Notes: a model not told the origin generated them from the letters alone. Numbered from the stretch's first letter, positions 8,746 through 19,501 are shown. The stretch is 64,000 bases of DNA from Methanothrix harundinacea 6Ac (GCF_000235565.1 NC_017527.1:2170001-2234000), one strand, 5' to 3'. Numbers and translations are program-made.

Positions 8746-10068
8746 CTATCCCGAACCCCCCACCGCCGCCTCCTCGATGAGGAGGTGGGGCGAGCCGTCG
8801 CTGACGGGGACGAGCTGACCCGATTTGCCGCACCTTCCGCTGTTGAAGGAGAGGTCGTCCCCAACCGCTTTCACCCTCTCCAGGATCTCGAGGATGTGGC
8901 CTGAAAGGGATACGTCCCGAAGGAGGGTCGTCACCTCCCCTCCGGAGACGAGGTAGCCCCGCTTGGCGTTGAACTGGAAGACCCCTTCGGCGGTGGAGAC
9001 CTGGCCGCCCCGGCTCCCCAAGAGGTAGACCCCATCCTTCATCTCCTCCAGGATCTCCGGGAGGCTCCAGCCGTCCCTCCCCGGAGGGATGTAGGTGTTG
9101 GACATCCTCACCACGGGCCTCGAGTTTCCTTGAGCCCTGGCATTCCGAGGGACCCCCCCCAGGCGGGCTGCCGTCTCCCGGGTGTGGAGGTAGGAGGTGA
9201 GGACGCCGTCTTCCACCAGAACCGTCTCGCCGGATCCGCTCCCCTCGTCATCGAAGGGGTAGAACCCGTAGAGGGGAAGGCTAGGATCGTCCTTGACGGT
9301 CACCAGCTCCGAGCCGATCCGCTCCCCGATCTTCCCCTCCAGGATCGATCCGCCCTCGAGGACGATGTCCGCCTCGGCGGCGTGGCCCACCGCCTCGTGG
9401 ACGAAGACGCCGCCGAGCTCCTGGTCGACGACGACGGGATAGACCCCGCCCCGGGGGGCCTTCGCGTCGAGGAGGGCCACAGCCGTCTCCCCCGCCCGCC
9501 GGGCGAGGCCCACCGCATCGACATCCTCGAAGAGCTCGAGGCCGCAAGATCCTGCCCTGCTCTCCATCCCCGCCTGGTACAGCCCCGCGCGGCTCGCCAC
9601 GGCGGTGACGTAGAAGCCGACCCTCGTCGCCTCCGCCTCCAGGTCCCGGCCGTCGGAACTGGCATAATTCGTCTTCACCAGCACCTCGTTGTAGACCGCC
9701 TGGGTGCTAGATACCCCCGAGACCTTCGCTGCCGCCTCGATCTCCCGGAGGAGATCGACCTTCTCCTCAAGAGATAGGCTCGCTGGATCCTTCTTTACTG
9801 GAACCTTGCCGCTCTTTCCGGGGATGGAGGGCGCGAGGTCCAGATTCTCGTCTCCGGCGATCCTCCGGGCCGCTCGCCTCGCCCTCTCCAGATCCCCCGA
9901 AAGGTCGTCGAGGGACTCGGTCTGGACGAATCCCCAGGACCCGCCCGCGAGGGCCCTGATGGCCGCCCCCTCAAAGAAGCTCTCCGAGATCTCGTCCAGC
10001 TCCCCGTTGTCGAGGACTACCCTGGTGGCTTTGCCCCTTATCACCCGCTGATCGTGAAACTCGCCCAT
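8746..10068 (-). CDS. tldD: TldD/PmbA family metalloprotease, TldD-like
   Basis: TldD-type zinc protease (440 residues). The metal site is visible as H224-E-x3-H229 in VFVHEAVGHAAEAD, and the C-terminal GRCGKSGQLVPVSDG carries the conserved Cys region expected to supply the third ligand. TldD works with TldE in bacteria to trim peptides unfolded through a narrow pore. No tldE/pmbA partner is in the window. The ATG at 10068 has GGAG five bases upstream; the N-terminus is slightly shorter than in many relatives. It lies 177 bases after lonB on the same strand, in a protein-turnover neighbourhood, but a separate promoter is possible. Confidence 0.88.
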   Translation of the reverse strand: MGEFHDQRVIRGKATRVVLDNGELDEISESFFEGAAIRALAGGSWGFVQTESLDDLSGDLERARRAARRIAGDENLDLAPSIPGKSGKVPVKKDPASLSLEEKVDLLREIEAAAKVSGVSSTQAVYNEVLVKTNYASSDGRDLEAEATRVGFYVTAVASRAGLYQAGMESRAGSCGLELFEDVDAVGLARRAGETAVALLDAKAPRGGVYPVVVDQELGGVFVHEAVGHAAEADIVLEGGSILEGKIGERIGSELVTVKDDPSLPLYGFYPFDDEGSGSGETVLVEDGVLTSYLHTRETAARLGGVPRNARAQGNSRPVVRMSNTYIPPGRDGWSLPEILEEMKDGVYLLGSRGGQVSTAEGVFQFNAKRGYLVSGGEVTTLLRDVSLSGHILEILERVKAVGDDLSFNSGRCGKSGQLVPVSDGSPHLLIEEAAVGGSG

Positions 10069-10244
10069 CTGATCTCCATCTCCAGCCCTTCTCGACGGCA
10101 GGAGGGCGTTGGTACGACTTAACCCTGTCTATGATCCGGGGAAGAAACTGCCTCGCGGGATCTGACCAATAAAAAGAGGAGGCTCCGAGGGATGCCGAAG
10201 GGAGCATCTCCATCCAGCCCCGGAGAACTCTTCGCCGCCGATCA

Positions 10245-12167
10245 TCAGAGGCCTTTGCTCGGGGTCGGGATCGTCTCGGGGAGGACGATCCCCAGCTTCT
10301 TCTCCGCGGCGAACTTCTTCAGCTTCTCCAAAAGCTTCGGCTTTTGGCCCGAGAAGCTGTACTCGAAGACCTCGCTGATGGAGGTGACGGGGATGATCTT
10401 GATCCTGTCCCTGAAGGTCTCGTCGATGAGGACGTCCCCCTCGTTGGACTTGGGGATGAGGACGGTGGTGATCCCCGCCTGGGCTGCGGCCTCGATCTTC
10501 TGGGTGACGCCGCCGACGGGTAAAACATCTCCCCTCACCGACAAAGACCCCGTCATCGCTATGTTCTGCTTGATGGGGACGCTCTCAAGAGCCGATATCA
10601 CCGCGGTCGCTATCGATATGGAGGCGCTGTCCCCCTCGACCCCCTCGTAGGTCCCGATGAACTGGATGTGGACGTCTTTGTTGGTGATGTCCTCCCCGAG
10701 GAACTTCTTTATCAGGGCCGAGACGTTCTGGACCGCCTCTTTTGCGATCTCCTGGAGCCTCCCCGTGGCGATCACCTTCCCCTCCTCCTTCGACTGGGCC
10801 GGGGTCACCTCCGCCATGATTGGGAGCACGATCCCGGAGTCGCCGACGACGGCGAGGCCGTTCACCCTCCCGATCTCGGCTCCGGAGTTCTTGAACATCG
10901 AGTAGTCCTTCCTCCTCTCCAGGTACATGTCGGCGAGCTGCTGCTCGACGGACCGGGCCATCTTCTTCGCCTCCAGGACGTGCCTCATCTCAGTGAGGGC
11001 CGCCCCCTCGGAACGGGCGACGTCCCCGGCGACCCGGATGAGGCCGCCGAGGTCCCGGAGGAGGAGGGTGAGGTGGCCCTTCCTCCCGGCCCTCCTCTTC
11101 GCCTCCCGGACGATCTCGGCGACGGCGTCCCTGGTGAAGTGGGGGATCTTCCCGTCCCGGTTCACCTCCTGGGCGACGAACCGGACGAGCTTCTCCCGGT
11201 TCTCGAGGGTGTCGTCCATGGTGTCCCTCATGTAGACCTCGTAGCCGTACCCCTTGATCCGGGACCGCAAGGCAGGGTGCATCCCCGCCATGGCGTCGAG
11301 GTTCCCTGCAGCGATCATGACGAAGTCGCAAGGGACGGGGTCGGTCCTGACGAGGGCCCCGGAGGAACGCTCGCTCTGGCCGGTGATGGGGTACTCCCCC
11401 TCCTGGAGGGAGGTGAGGAGGCTCTGCTGGGACTCAAGCCGGAGGGTGTTCACCTCGTCGATGAAGAGGACCCCCTTGTGGGCCCGGTGGATGGCGCCAG
11501 ACTCGACCCTCTCGTGGCTCGGGGTCTCGAGGCCCCCGGACTGGAAGGGGTCGTGCCGGACGTCGCCGAGGAGGGATCCGGCGTGGGCTCCCGTGGCGTC
11601 GACGTAAGGTGCCTTCTTCTGTTTGCTGTTGTCCACCAGAAGCTTCGGCACCATCGAGTCGTCCTTGGGGATGAGGTACCTCATGGTGAGGAATATCAGG
11701 GCGGCGGCGATGATCCCGAAGAGGAGCTGGCCCATGTAGTAGGCGTAAACGAGGAGGCCCATCATGATCAGCATGAAGAACATGTTCCTGGTCTGGGTCT
11801 TCTTCCGCGCCTCCATCTTGTGGGCGTCGACTATCTGTCTCCCCCTCCCCGCCGGCACCACCCGGATCTTGGGGTTGTTGTTCTCCTCGGGGTTGTTGTA
11901 GACCAGAACGTCCTGGAGGTCCTCCACGGGGAGGAGCTCGCTCATCGCCCTTCCGAGCATCGATTTGCCCGTGCCCGGGGAGCCGATCAGCATCACGTGG
12001 CGGCGCTGGTGAGCCGCCTTCCTGATCACCTCCACCGCCTCGTCCTGGCCGATCACCTGGTCGATCAGGCTCTCGGGGACCTTGACGGTGCTGGTGTCCT
12101 CGAACTCGGTGCTGCCCAACAGATCCTTCTTCTCATCGTCCAACAAAATATCGGTCCTCTCGACCAT
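10245..12167 (-). CDS. lonB: Archaeal Lon protease (LonB), membrane anchored
   Basis: ATP-dependent protease of 640 residues. Order of parts: Walker A GSPGTGKS (62-69); two membrane helices inserted in the AAA module (about 129-146 and 149-166), the mark of archaeal LonB; Walker B GVLFIDEVN (about 232-240); C-terminal protease domain with the Ser-Lys dyad, Ser514 in EGDSAS and Lys557 in TQKIEA. It degrades membrane and misfolded cytosolic proteins from the inner membrane face. The ATG at 12167 has GAAGG seven bases upstream and is preferred to the in-frame ATG at 12209. It starts 49 bases after the cdc48 stop, so a shared transcript is likely. Confidence 0.93.
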   Translation of the reverse strand: MVERTDILLDDEKKDLLGSTEFEDTSTVKVPESLIDQVIGQDEAVEVIRKAAHQRRHVMLIGSPGTGKSMLGRAMSELLPVEDLQDVLVYNNPEENNNPKIRVVPAGRGRQIVDAHKMEARKKTQTRNMFFMLIMMGLLVYAYYMGQLLFGIIAAALIFLTMRYLIPKDDSMVPKLLVDNSKQKKAPYVDATGAHAGSLLGDVRHDPFQSGGLETPSHERVESGAIHRAHKGVLFIDEVNTLRLESQQSLLTSLQEGEYPITGQSERSSGALVRTDPVPCDFVMIAAGNLDAMAGMHPALRSRIKGYGYEVYMRDTMDDTLENREKLVRFVAQEVNRDGKIPHFTRDAVAEIVREAKRRAGRKGHLTLLLRDLGGLIRVAGDVARSEGAALTEMRHVLEAKKMARSVEQQLADMYLERRKDYSMFKNSGAEIGRVNGLAVVGDSGIVLPIMAEVTPAQSKEEGKVIATGRLQEIAKEAVQNVSALIKKFLGEDITNKDVHIQFIGTYEGVEGDSASISIATAVISALESVPIKQNIAMTGSLSVRGDVLPVGGVTQKIEAAAQAGITTVLIPKSNEGDVLIDETFRDRIKIIPVTSISEVFEYSFSGQKPKLLEKLKKFAAEKKLGIVLPETIPTPSKGL

Positions 12168-12216
12168 AGGTAAACCTTCTAGCCTAAATAACTGATGCTG
12201 AGACGTCAATTCGCTT

Positions 12217-14379
12217 CTACACCTCGAAATCCTTCATCAGCCTCTGGTAATCCGCCGCCATCTCCGGAGTCAGGTGGGGCTTCGCCCTCTCGAAGGCCTC
12301 CCGGAAGTGCCGCCCTTCCACCTGGACCCCCTGGAGGATCAGCTCCTCTCGCCTCATCCCGGGGAGGATCTTCTCCCTCAAGGCGGTCATCCCCGCCTCC
12401 CGGCAGAGGGTCTCGATGTCCGCCCCCGTCCACCCCTCCGTCACCTCCGCGAGGCGGGAGGCGGAGACGTCCCCGGCCAGGGGCATCCCTGAGAGGTGTA
12501 TCTCGAATATCCGCTCCCGGGCCACCCGGTCGGGGATAGGGATCCTGATCAATCGGTCGAACCTTCCCGGGCGGAGGAGGGAGGGGTCCAAGAGGTCCGG
12601 CCGGTTGGTGGCGGCGAGGACGACGACGTCCTTCAGCTCGACGACGCCGTCGAGCTCCGTCAGAAACTGGCTCACCACCCTCTCGGTGGCGTGGGAGTCG
12701 AGCCCCGAGCCCCTGGCGGGGACGACGGCGTCGACCTCGTCGAAGAATATGAGGGATGGAGCCGCTTGCTTCGCCTTCCGGAAGACCTCCCTCACCGCCC
12801 GCTCCGACTCTCCGACCCACTTGGAGAGGAGCTCGGGGCCCTTCACCGAGATGAAGTTCACCCCGCTCTCGGTGGCCACGGCCTTGGCTAGGAGGGTCTT
12901 GCCCGTCCCCGGCGGGCCGAAGAGGAGGACACCCCGGGGCGGCCTGATCCCGATCGAGTCGAAGGCCTCGGGGTACTTGAGGGGCCACTCCACCGCCTCC
13001 ACCAGATCCTCCTTCGCCCGGTCCAGGCCGCCGACCTCGTACCAGTGGACCTCCGCCACCTCCACAAAGACCTCCCTCATGGCGGAGGGCTCGATCATCT
13101 TCAGGGCGAACCTGAAGTCCTCCTCCGCCACCACCAGCTCCTCCAGGACCCGGAGGGGTATCGCCTCCTCCGCGTCGAGGTCGGGGATGAGCCCCTTCAA
13201 GGTGTGCATCGCCGCCTCCTTGCAGAGGGAGGCGAGGTCGGCTCCGACGAAGCCGTGGGTCCTCTCGGCGATCCCCTCCAGGTCCACGTCCTCCGATAGG
13301 GGCATCCCCCGGGTGTGGACGTAGAGGATCTCGAGCCTCCCGTTCTTGTCGGGGATCCCGATCTCCATCTCCCGATCGAACCTCCCCCCCCGCCGGATCG
13401 CCGGGTCGAGGGAGTTGGGCCGGTTGGTGGCGGCGATGACGATCACCTCGCCCCGGTAGGCGAGGCCGTCCATGAGGGAGAGGAGCTGGGCGACGACCCT
13501 CCGCTCCAGGTCCCCCGCCACCTCCTCCCGCTTCGGGGCTATTGAGTCGATCTCGTCGATGAAGACGATGGAGGGGGCGCTCCTCTCCGCCTCCTCGAAG
13601 ATCTCCCGGAGCCTCTTCTCCGACTCGCCATAGAACTTGGAGGTGATCTCAGGGCCGCTGATGCTGATGAAGTTCGCCTCCGTCTCGCTCGCCACCGCCC
13701 GGGCGATGAGGGTCTTGCCCGTCCCCGGCGGGCCGAAGAGGAGGAGGCCCTGGGGAGGCCTGATCCCCAGCCGCTCGAAGATCTCGGGGTGGCGGAGGGG
13801 GAGCTCTATCATCTCCCGGACCATCCTGATCTCCTTTCCGAGGCCTCCGATGTCCTCGTAGGAGACGTCCCTCACCGCCATCTCCTCCAGGGTATCCTTC
13901 AGGATCTTGATCTCCGTCTCGGCAGCCACCACCACCGGCCCCTTCGGGGCGGTGCTCACCACGACGAAGCCGAGGGCTGACGAGATCATCTCGATCTTCA
14001 GCTGCTCCCCCTTCACGATCGGCCTCCCCAGAAGGGTTCGGAGGAGGTACTGGGGGCCTCCGACGAGCCTCGTCCTGCTGGTGGGGGCGAGGACGATCCT
14101 CTTCGCCGGCCTCGCTTCGCTCTTCCGGACGGTCACCCGGTCGTCTATCCCGACCCCGAGGTTGCTCCGAAGGTTCCCGTCTATCCTGATGACGTCCTTC
14201 GCCTCCTTCGGCGAGGCCTGCCAGGCGACGGCGTAGGCGGTCCTCCTCCCCTGGATCTCCACCACCGCGCCCCCTTCGACGCCGAGATCGCTGATCAGAT
14301 CCTGGGCGAGCCTGGCGATCCCCCGGCCGACATCCCTGTGATAGGCCTCCGCCACCCTGAGAGTTGTGGTCATGGTCAT
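12217..14379 (-). CDS. cdc48: CDC48 family AAA ATPase (VAT-like)
   Basis: Hexameric unfoldase of 720 residues that extracts and unfolds proteins for the proteasome. The N-terminal double-psi barrel and CDC48-2 domains (about 5-160) precede two AAA modules: D1 with Walker A GPPGTGKT at 216-223 and Walker B IVFIDEID at 271-278, and D2 with Walker A at 488-495 and LIFFDEVD after it. It starts 22 bases after the winged-helix regulator and is followed by lonB, giving a regulator-unfoldase-protease order. The protein ends soon after D2 and has no extended C-terminal tail. Confidence 0.94.
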   Translation of the reverse strand: MTMTTTLRVAEAYHRDVGRGIARLAQDLISDLGVEGGAVVEIQGRRTAYAVAWQASPKEAKDVIRIDGNLRSNLGVGIDDRVTVRKSEARPAKRIVLAPTSRTRLVGGPQYLLRTLLGRPIVKGEQLKIEMISSALGFVVVSTAPKGPVVVAAETEIKILKDTLEEMAVRDVSYEDIGGLGKEIRMVREMIELPLRHPEIFERLGIRPPQGLLLFGPPGTGKTLIARAVASETEANFISISGPEITSKFYGESEKRLREIFEEAERSAPSIVFIDEIDSIAPKREEVAGDLERRVVAQLLSLMDGLAYRGEVIVIAATNRPNSLDPAIRRGGRFDREMEIGIPDKNGRLEILYVHTRGMPLSEDVDLEGIAERTHGFVGADLASLCKEAAMHTLKGLIPDLDAEEAIPLRVLEELVVAEEDFRFALKMIEPSAMREVFVEVAEVHWYEVGGLDRAKEDLVEAVEWPLKYPEAFDSIGIRPPRGVLLFGPPGTGKTLLAKAVATESGVNFISVKGPELLSKWVGESERAVREVFRKAKQAAPSLIFFDEVDAVVPARGSGLDSHATERVVSQFLTELDGVVELKDVVVLAATNRPDLLDPSLLRPGRFDRLIRIPIPDRVARERIFEIHLSGMPLAGDVSASRLAEVTEGWTGADIETLCREAGMTALREKILPGMRREELILQGVQVEGRHFREAFERAKPHLTPEMAADYQRLMKDFEV

Positions 14380-14401
14380 GCTGATCGAGATCCGTTATCG
14401 G

Positions 14402-15094
14402 TCATATCGTCCACCGCTCGCCCCGCTTTTGAACCTTCCCCTGGGCCGCAAGCCCCCTCAGCCTCTCCTCGACGACGGCAGCGGGGATCCCCAGCCTTGC
14501 GGCCAGCGCCTCAGAGCCGGAGTCGCCTGAGAGGAGGGCGGTGAGGATCTCCGCCTCCATCTCGTCGGAGGCGGACTCGACGATGAGCCCCGTGGCAAGC
14601 CGCCTCGCCGCCATCTCCTCGGAGGCTATCTCCTCCAAAAGCCCCCGCAACCGGAGCCGCTCCTCCTCCAGCTCCCGGAGGCGCGAGCAGATCCCCTCCA
14701 GCTCATTAGGCCGGAGATCGCGCCTGCCCGATCCGGCCGGAGGCTCGGGGGCCGAAGGCGTCCGGTCCGGTATCCTATCGCCCCAGGCCTCCCTCCTCAG
14801 CGGCCTCCCGGGCGGCTGGGGGCGGTAGGTCCTGATCCCGTAGGAGTGGGGGGAGAAGGCCACCTCCAGGACGACGTTCTCGGCGATCCTGAAGTACTTC
14901 CGGCGCCGGTCGTCCCGGTAGCACTCGATGAGCCCCGCCCGCTCCAGCATCTCCAGGTGGTCTATCACCGCCTTCGGCCCGAGGTCGAGCCGCTTGGCCA
15001 TCTCGTTGAAGTAGAAGGGGCGGCAGGAGAGGAGCTGGAGGATCCTTCTGCGGTTCTCGTTCCCCAGTATGTCCAGAATCTCTACGGGATCCAA
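14402..15094 (-). CDS. ArsR-type winged-helix transcriptional regulator
   Basis: DNA-binding protein of 230 residues. Residues 1-75 form a winged helix (EILDILGNENRRRILQLL, then FNEMAKRLDLGPKAVIDHLE as the recognition helix, and a wing DDRRRKYFRI). A proline-rich linker leads to a Glu/Arg/Leu-rich coiled coil and a second small helical domain near the C-terminus (LAARLGIPAAVVEERLRGLA), which may be a second HTH. The TTG start at 15094 has GAGG eight bases upstream. The gene leads cdc48-lonB, the same order as the heat-shock regulator HSR1 with cdc48 in Archaeoglobus, so a heat-stress repressor role is suggested but not shown. Confidence 0.82.
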   Translation of the reverse strand: MDPVEILDILGNENRRRILQLLSCRPFYFNEMAKRLDLGPKAVIDHLEMLERAGLIECYRDDRRRKYFRIAENVVLEVAFSPHSYGIRTYRPQPPGRPLRREAWGDRIPDRTPSAPEPPAGSGRRDLRPNELEGICSRLRELEEERLRLRGLLEEIASEEMAARRLATGLIVESASDEMEAEILTALLSGDSGSEALAARLGIPAAVVEERLRGLAAQGKVQKRGERWTI

Positions 15095-15109
15095 AACGAA
15101 GCCTCAAAA

Positions 15110-15149
15110 GGTAATTTCCCGTTAGTAACTGCTGGTAATTATATAAACC
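15110..15149 (-). promoter_or_regulatory. Promoter and candidate operator of the regulator-cdc48-lonB operon
   Basis: On the minus strand a TATA box TTTATAT (15141-15147) is about 50 bases upstream of the TTG start, which puts transcription start near 15118. Between them is a perfect palindrome GTTAGTAAC (15121-15129), and GGTAATT occurs twice in the same direction (15110-15116 and 15134-15140), one copy abutting the TATA box. A protein on these sites would block polymerase, so autoregulation is plausible. The GTTAG half-site recalls the CTAAC-N5-GTTAG site described for Archaeoglobus HSR1. Confidence 0.55.
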
Positions 15150-15209
15150 TTTCGTCGATGGTCGATCTCAAGATATCCGATTCGGGGATGCCCATGGCGG
15201 AAAGAATAT

Positions 15210-16523
15210 CTAACGGCGCCGCCCCCGATCGGGCCTCTTGAGGGGGGTTATAAGAAGCTTGTCGACGCGGTTGTAATCCATATCCATCACCTCAAAGCGG
15301 AGACCCCCCCAGTCGAAGTGGTCGCCGGAGTGGGGGATCCTCTCAAACTGCATGATGGCAAAGCCCCCGAGGGTCTGGTAGACCCCCGCGTCCTCCTCGG
15401 GCATCTTCTCGACGTCGAAGTTCTCCTTGAAGTCATCTATCGAGATCATGCCGTCCACCAGCCACGAGCCGTCCCCCCTCTGGATAATAGAGGGCTCCGT
15501 CAGCTCGTCGATGTGGGGGATGTCCCCGACTATCGCCTCCAGAAGGTCGGTGAGGGTGACGAGCCCCTCGACCCTGCCGAACTCGTCGACTACTATGGCG
15601 AGATGGATCCCCGTCTCCTTGAACCGCTCCAGGACCTTCAGCCCCCTCATGCTCTCGGGGACGAAGAGGGGTGGGAATAGCACCCCCTCGAACTGGACCT
15701 CTTCGACCCCTTCCGCCCTGAAGAGGAGGTCTTTGGCGTGGACTACCCCCATGACGTCGTCCAGATCGCCGTTGCAGACGGGAAAGAGGGTGTAAGCCCT
15801 CCCGGAGATCTTCTCCTTGATCATATCGGGGGTTTCCCTCGCGCCCAGCCAGACGATCTCCGACCTTGGGGTCATCAGGGTGGAAGCCTTCCGGTCTCCG
15901 AGCCTGAAGACCCGCTCCACCATCTCCTTCTCCGCCTTCTCGAAGACCCCGGCCCCGGCGCCGAGGTCGATCAAGATCTTTATCTCCTCCTCGGTGACGG
16001 GGGGGCCGTTATTCGGCTTTATACCCAGGGCCCTGATGACGACGTTCGTCGAACCGCTGAGGAGGAAGACGAGGGGGCTTGCGGCCCGGGAGAAGAGGCG
16101 GAGGGGAGAGGCCACAATGGAGGCGATCCTCTCCGGGTCGTTGAGGGCAGCCCTCTTGGGGACCAGCTCCCCCAGGATCAGCATCGTGTACGTTATGGCG
16201 ATGACGACGATGCCGAAGCCGATGAAGGTGCTGTGAGGGGCGAGGGCCGGGACCGCCTCCAAACGGCCGGCTAGCTCCTTTGCCACCGTCGCCCCGCCGT
16301 AGGCTCCGGCGAGGGTCCCCACCAGGGTTATACCTATCTGGATCGTCGAGAGGAAGGCCGTCGGCTCCTCGGCGAGGTCGAGGGCCACCCCCGCCCCCCC
16401 GTCTCCCCCCTCCGCCAGCTCCTGGAGCCTCGACCTTCTGGAGGAGACGACGGCGATCTCGGCCATGGCGAAGAGGCCGTTGATGATTATCAGCAGGGTT
16501 AAGACGACGATCTCAAAGCTCAT
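15210..16523 (-). CDS. CNNM/CorC (HlyC) family transporter-associated protein
   Basis: Membrane protein of 437 residues with domains DUF21/CNNM (about 1-190, four hydrophobic segments starting FEIVVLTLLIIINGLFAMAEI), a pair of CBS domains (about 210-330, with MTPRSEIVWL and VVDEFGRVEGLVTLTDLLEAIVGD) and a C-terminal CorC/HlyC domain. The family is linked to magnesium or cobalt efflux and resistance; CBS domains usually bind adenine nucleotides. A TATA-like AAGATATAAAG (about 16556-16568) suggests its own promoter. Ion specificity is not readable from sequence. Confidence 0.88.
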   Translation of the reverse strand: MSFEIVVLTLLIIINGLFAMAEIAVVSSRRSRLQELAEGGDGGAGVALDLAEEPTAFLSTIQIGITLVGTLAGAYGGATVAKELAGRLEAVPALAPHSTFIGFGIVVIAITYTMLILGELVPKRAALNDPERIASIVASPLRLFSRAASPLVFLLSGSTNVVIRALGIKPNNGPPVTEEEIKILIDLGAGAGVFEKAEKEMVERVFRLGDRKASTLMTPRSEIVWLGARETPDMIKEKISGRAYTLFPVCNGDLDDVMGVVHAKDLLFRAEGVEEVQFEGVLFPPLFVPESMRGLKVLERFKETGIHLAIVVDEFGRVEGLVTLTDLLEAIVGDIPHIDELTEPSIIQRGDGSWLVDGMISIDDFKENFDVEKMPEEDAGVYQTLGGFAIMQFERIPHSGDHFDWGGLRFEVMDMDYNRVDKLLITPLKRPDRGRRR

Positions 16524-16653
16524 GAAAGGACGCTCTCCCGGAGTTCAGCCCCTCATGACTTTATATCTTCCGTTCTTGAAGAGGGAGGCGGGGATAAAAT
16601 TGGAGAGGAGGTTCAGCCGTCGCCGGAGATGGCGGGGGCAGAGATCGGCCCCT

Positions 16654-17511
16654 TCACTTCATCTCAGAGAGGCGCGCGATCCTCTCCTGGGTGCTCGGAT
16701 GGGTCGAGAAGAGGGAGGCGAGCTTCTTCCCCTTGAGGGGGTTGACGATGAACATGTGGGCGGTCGAGGGGTTTACGTCGGCCTGGACCCTCCCTGCGGC
16801 CCCCTCCAGCTTGGATAGGGCGCTCGCGAGAGCCATAGGCCTTCCGCAGAGCTCCGCCCCCCCGGCGTCGGCCCCAAACTCCCTCGACCTCGATATCGCC
16901 ATCTGGATTATCATGGCCGCTATCGGCGCCAGGATCGCCATGGCGATGACCCCGACGATGCTGCCCGCATCGTCGTCCCGGCCGCCAAAGATGAGGGACC
17001 ACTGGGCCATGCTGGCCATGAAGGTTATGACCCCGGCGATGGTGGCGGCTACAGAGCTGATGAGGGTGTCCCGGTTCTTTACGTGGGCGAGCTCGTGGGC
17101 CATCACCGCCTCCAGCTCGTCCTTATCCAGGATCCTCATGATCCCGGTGGTCGCCGCCACGGCGGCATGCTGCGGGTCTCTTCCCGTCGCAAAGGCGTTG
17201 GGCATGGGGGTATCGACGATGTAGACCTTCGGCATCGGCATCTGCGCCCGGTCTACGAGACCTCTAACGATACCGTAGAGGGCCGGCGCCTCGGAGGGGG
17301 TCACCTCTTTCGCCTTGTACATCTTCAATACAATTTTATCGCTGTACCAGTACGTCCCCATGTTCATCACTAGGGAGAGGAGGAGGGCTATCATCATGCC
17401 GCCCCTCCCACCCAGGGCTCCCCCGATCAGAAGCATCAGCCCCGTGAGGCTGGCCAAAAGTAGGGTAGTCCTCATTCGGTTCATCATAGTAACGAGATAG
17501 ATCCGGCTCAT
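16654..17511 (-). CDS. htpX: HtpX-like zinc metalloprotease, M48 family
   Basis: Membrane protease of 285 residues for quality control of misfolded membrane proteins. Two N-terminal hydrophobic helices ([18 protein letters not shown] and [16 protein letters not shown]) precede the zinc motif H139-E-L-A-H143 in [14 protein letters not shown]; the third ligand lies in [10 protein letters not shown] after a second pair of hydrophobic segments. The open frame reaches much further upstream (17907), but that part is antisense-frame shadow of the TPR gene. Both ATG 17511 and ATG 17487 are possible; the second matches the usual HtpX N-terminus (MNRMRTT) better. Confidence 0.9.
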   Translation of the reverse strand: MSRIYLVTMMNRMRTTLLLASLTGLMLLIGGALGGRGGMMIALLLSLVMNMGTYWYSDKIVLKMYKAKEVTPSEAPALYGIVRGLVDRAQMPMPKVYIVDTPMPNAFATGRDPQHAAVAATTGIMRILDKDELEAVMAHELAHVKNRDTLISSVAATIAGVITFMASMAQWSLIFGGRDDDAGSIVGVIAMAILAPIAAMIIQMAISRSREFGADAGGAELCGRPMALASALSKLEGAAGRVQADVNPSTAHMFIVNPLKGKKLASLFSTHPSTQERIARLSEMK

Positions 17512-17555
17512 ACCCCAAATACTTTGCGTCGATCGATGGCGGGGCCGCTCCCCCT

Positions 17556-19421
17556 TCAGGAGGCCTGGAGCCTCTGGAGGGCCGCCGCCCTGTTCGCCCT
17601 CGCGTCGGCGAAGGCGGGGTCGAGCTCCAGGGCCCGGCCGTAGCAGTCGGCCGCCTCCCGGTAGCGGCCCAGGTGGTAGAGGGATGCGCCCTTGTTGTTC
17701 CAGGCCCGGGGGTGGGCGGGGTCGATATCGATCGTCCTGTTGTAAGCCTCGAGGGCCTCCTCGTTCTTCCCCAGAGCGGTGAGGACGACCCCCCGGTTGT
17801 TCCAACCCTCGGCGAGGGCGGTGTCCGCTTCCAGGGCCCGGTCTATGGACTCGAGGGCCTCGTCGGTATCGCCGAGGGTGAAGAGGATCCACCCCCGGTT
17901 GTTCCACGCCTCGGCGTGGCCGGGGTCGAGCTCTGCCGCCCGGGTGAAGTGGGCGAGCGCCTCCTCCGGCCTCCCGGAGGAGTAGGCAAGGATCCCCTTC
18001 CGGTACCAGGGGGGCTCGTACTCGGGGTCGAGCTCCAGGGCCCGGTCGAAGGCCTCCGCCGCCTCCGCCGCCCGGTTCAGGTCGGCGAGGGCGACCCCCC
18101 GGTGGTGCCAGGTCTCGGCCCTCCCGGGGTCGAGCTCCAGGGCCTTCTCGTAGCAGACGAGGGCCTCCCCCGGCCGCCTCATCTGGTAGAGGGCGTGGCC
18201 CTTGCTGTGCCAGGCGTCGGCGGAGGTGGGATTGAACCTGATCGCCTCGTCGAAGGCCTTGATGGCGTCGAAGTACCGCCCTTCCAGGTATAGGACGGAG
18301 CCCCGGTTGTACCAGGCGATCTCGTAGCCCGGATCGATCTCCAGGGCCCGGTCGTAGCTCTCCAACGCCTCCTCCTCCCTGCCCAGGGCGGCGAGGGCGG
18401 CGCCCCGGTTGTTCCAGGCGAGGGCGAAGGCCGGCTCGACCTCCAGGGCCGAATCGTACGCCTCGACCGCCTCATCGTACCTTTCGAGGTCGAAGAGGGC
18501 CCGCCCCCGGTTGTACCAGGCGAGGGCGAAGGAGGGGTCGATATCGATCGATCGGTTGTACGACTCCAGGGCCTCCTCGGAGCGGCCGAGGTTCGCGAGG
18601 GCTAGCCCCCGGTTGTTCCAGGCGAGGAGGTAGCCGGGGTCGGCCCGGAGGGCGGCGTCGAAGCTCTCCACCGCCTCCTCGTACCTCCCCAGGACCCCCA
18701 GGATGAGCCCCCGATCGTTCCAGGCGGCCTTGTCCCCGGGATCGGCCCCGACGGCCCCGTCCAGCCTGGCGAGAGCCTCCTCGTCCCTCCCCAGGGCCCG
18801 GAGGAGCTCGGCCGCCCCCTTCCAGGACCCGACGAGGCCGGAGTCGATCGCCAGGGCAGAGGCGTAGCATTCGAGGGCCTCCTCCGGCCTGCCGAGGGCC
18901 CGGAGGGCGTTCCCCCGGTTCTGCCACGCCGCCGCAAGGTCCGGGTCAGAGCTGATGGCCCGCTCAAAAGAGGATGCCGCCTCCTCGTACCTCCCGAGGG
19001 CCCCCAGGATCAGCCCCCGGTTGTTCCAGGCCTTCCCGTTCTCTGGATCGATGGTGAGGGAGCGGTTGTACGCCTGGAGGGCCTCATCGACCCTGCCGAG
19101 GAAGGAGAGGGCGTTGCCGAGCTCGTACCAGACTACGCCATCCTCCGGATCGATCCCGAGGGCCCGCTCGAAGGCCTCGACGGCCATCTCCCGGTCGGTG
19201 AGGTTGTAAAGGGCGATCTCCCCCCGGAGGACCCAGGCCTCGGCCAGGTCCGGGTCGAGGGCGAGGGATCGGTCGAGGGAGGAGAGGGCGAGGTCGATCG
19301 CTCCCTCCTGGCGGTATCGTTCCGCCTCCTCCAGCCACCCTTCGGCGGATTCTTCATCTCCCAGGGCCGGGTCCGCCAGGGCGAGGAGGGGGATCAGCAG
19401 GAGGAGGACGCCGAGTCTCAT
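17556..19421 (-). CDS. Secreted/membrane-exposed tetratricopeptide repeat protein
   Basis: A 621-residue protein with a signal peptide ([21 protein letters not shown]) followed by about 17 tandem 34-residue TPR units of the type [24 protein letters not shown] solenoids bind peptides or partner proteins; no catalytic domain is visible. The open frame extends upstream to 19844 but only as a shadow of the next TPR gene, so the ATG at 19421 before the signal peptide is chosen. A TATA-like AGGTATATCGG (about 19448-19457) about 30 bases upstream suggests a leaderless mRNA. A paralogue lies directly upstream. Confidence 0.88.
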   Translation of the reverse strand: MRLGVLLLLIPLLALADPALGDEESAEGWLEEAERYRQEGAIDLALSSLDRSLALDPDLAEAWVLRGEIALYNLTDREMAVEAFERALGIDPEDGVVWYELGNALSFLGRVDEALQAYNRSLTIDPENGKAWNNRGLILGALGRYEEAASSFERAISSDPDLAAAWQNRGNALRALGRPEEALECYASALAIDSGLVGSWKGAAELLRALGRDEEALARLDGAVGADPGDKAAWNDRGLILGVLGRYEEAVESFDAALRADPGYLLAWNNRGLALANLGRSEEALESYNRSIDIDPSFALAWYNRGRALFDLERYDEAVEAYDSALEVEPAFALAWNNRGAALAALGREEEALESYDRALEIDPGYEIAWYNRGSVLYLEGRYFDAIKAFDEAIRFNPTSADAWHSKGHALYQMRRPGEALVCYEKALELDPGRAETWHHRGVALADLNRAAEAAEAFDRALELDPEYEPPWYRKGILAYSSGRPEEALAHFTRAAELDPGHAEAWNNRGWILFTLGDTDEALESIDRALEADTALAEGWNNRGVVLTALGKNEEALEAYNRTIDIDPAHPRAWNNKGASLYHLGRYREAADCYGRALELDPAFADARANRAAALQRLQAS

Positions 19422-19501
19422 GGAGGGCGAGATCCCCCTCGCCTCCGATATACCTTTTGGTTCCCCCGCCGGCAGGATGGGAGAAGGGGTGCCGTCGGCG
19501 G

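Noticed and set aside
10668-12173. Long plus-strand frame of 501 codons opposite lonB
   Set aside because: Its composition (Gly/Leu/Val/Asp-rich shadow) and lack of motifs show it is the antisense frame of the high-GC lonB gene.
17512-17907. N-terminal extension of HtpX to 17907
   Set aside because: The extension lies within the TPR gene on the same strand in a different frame and is Gly/Pro/Arg-rich without HtpX similarity.
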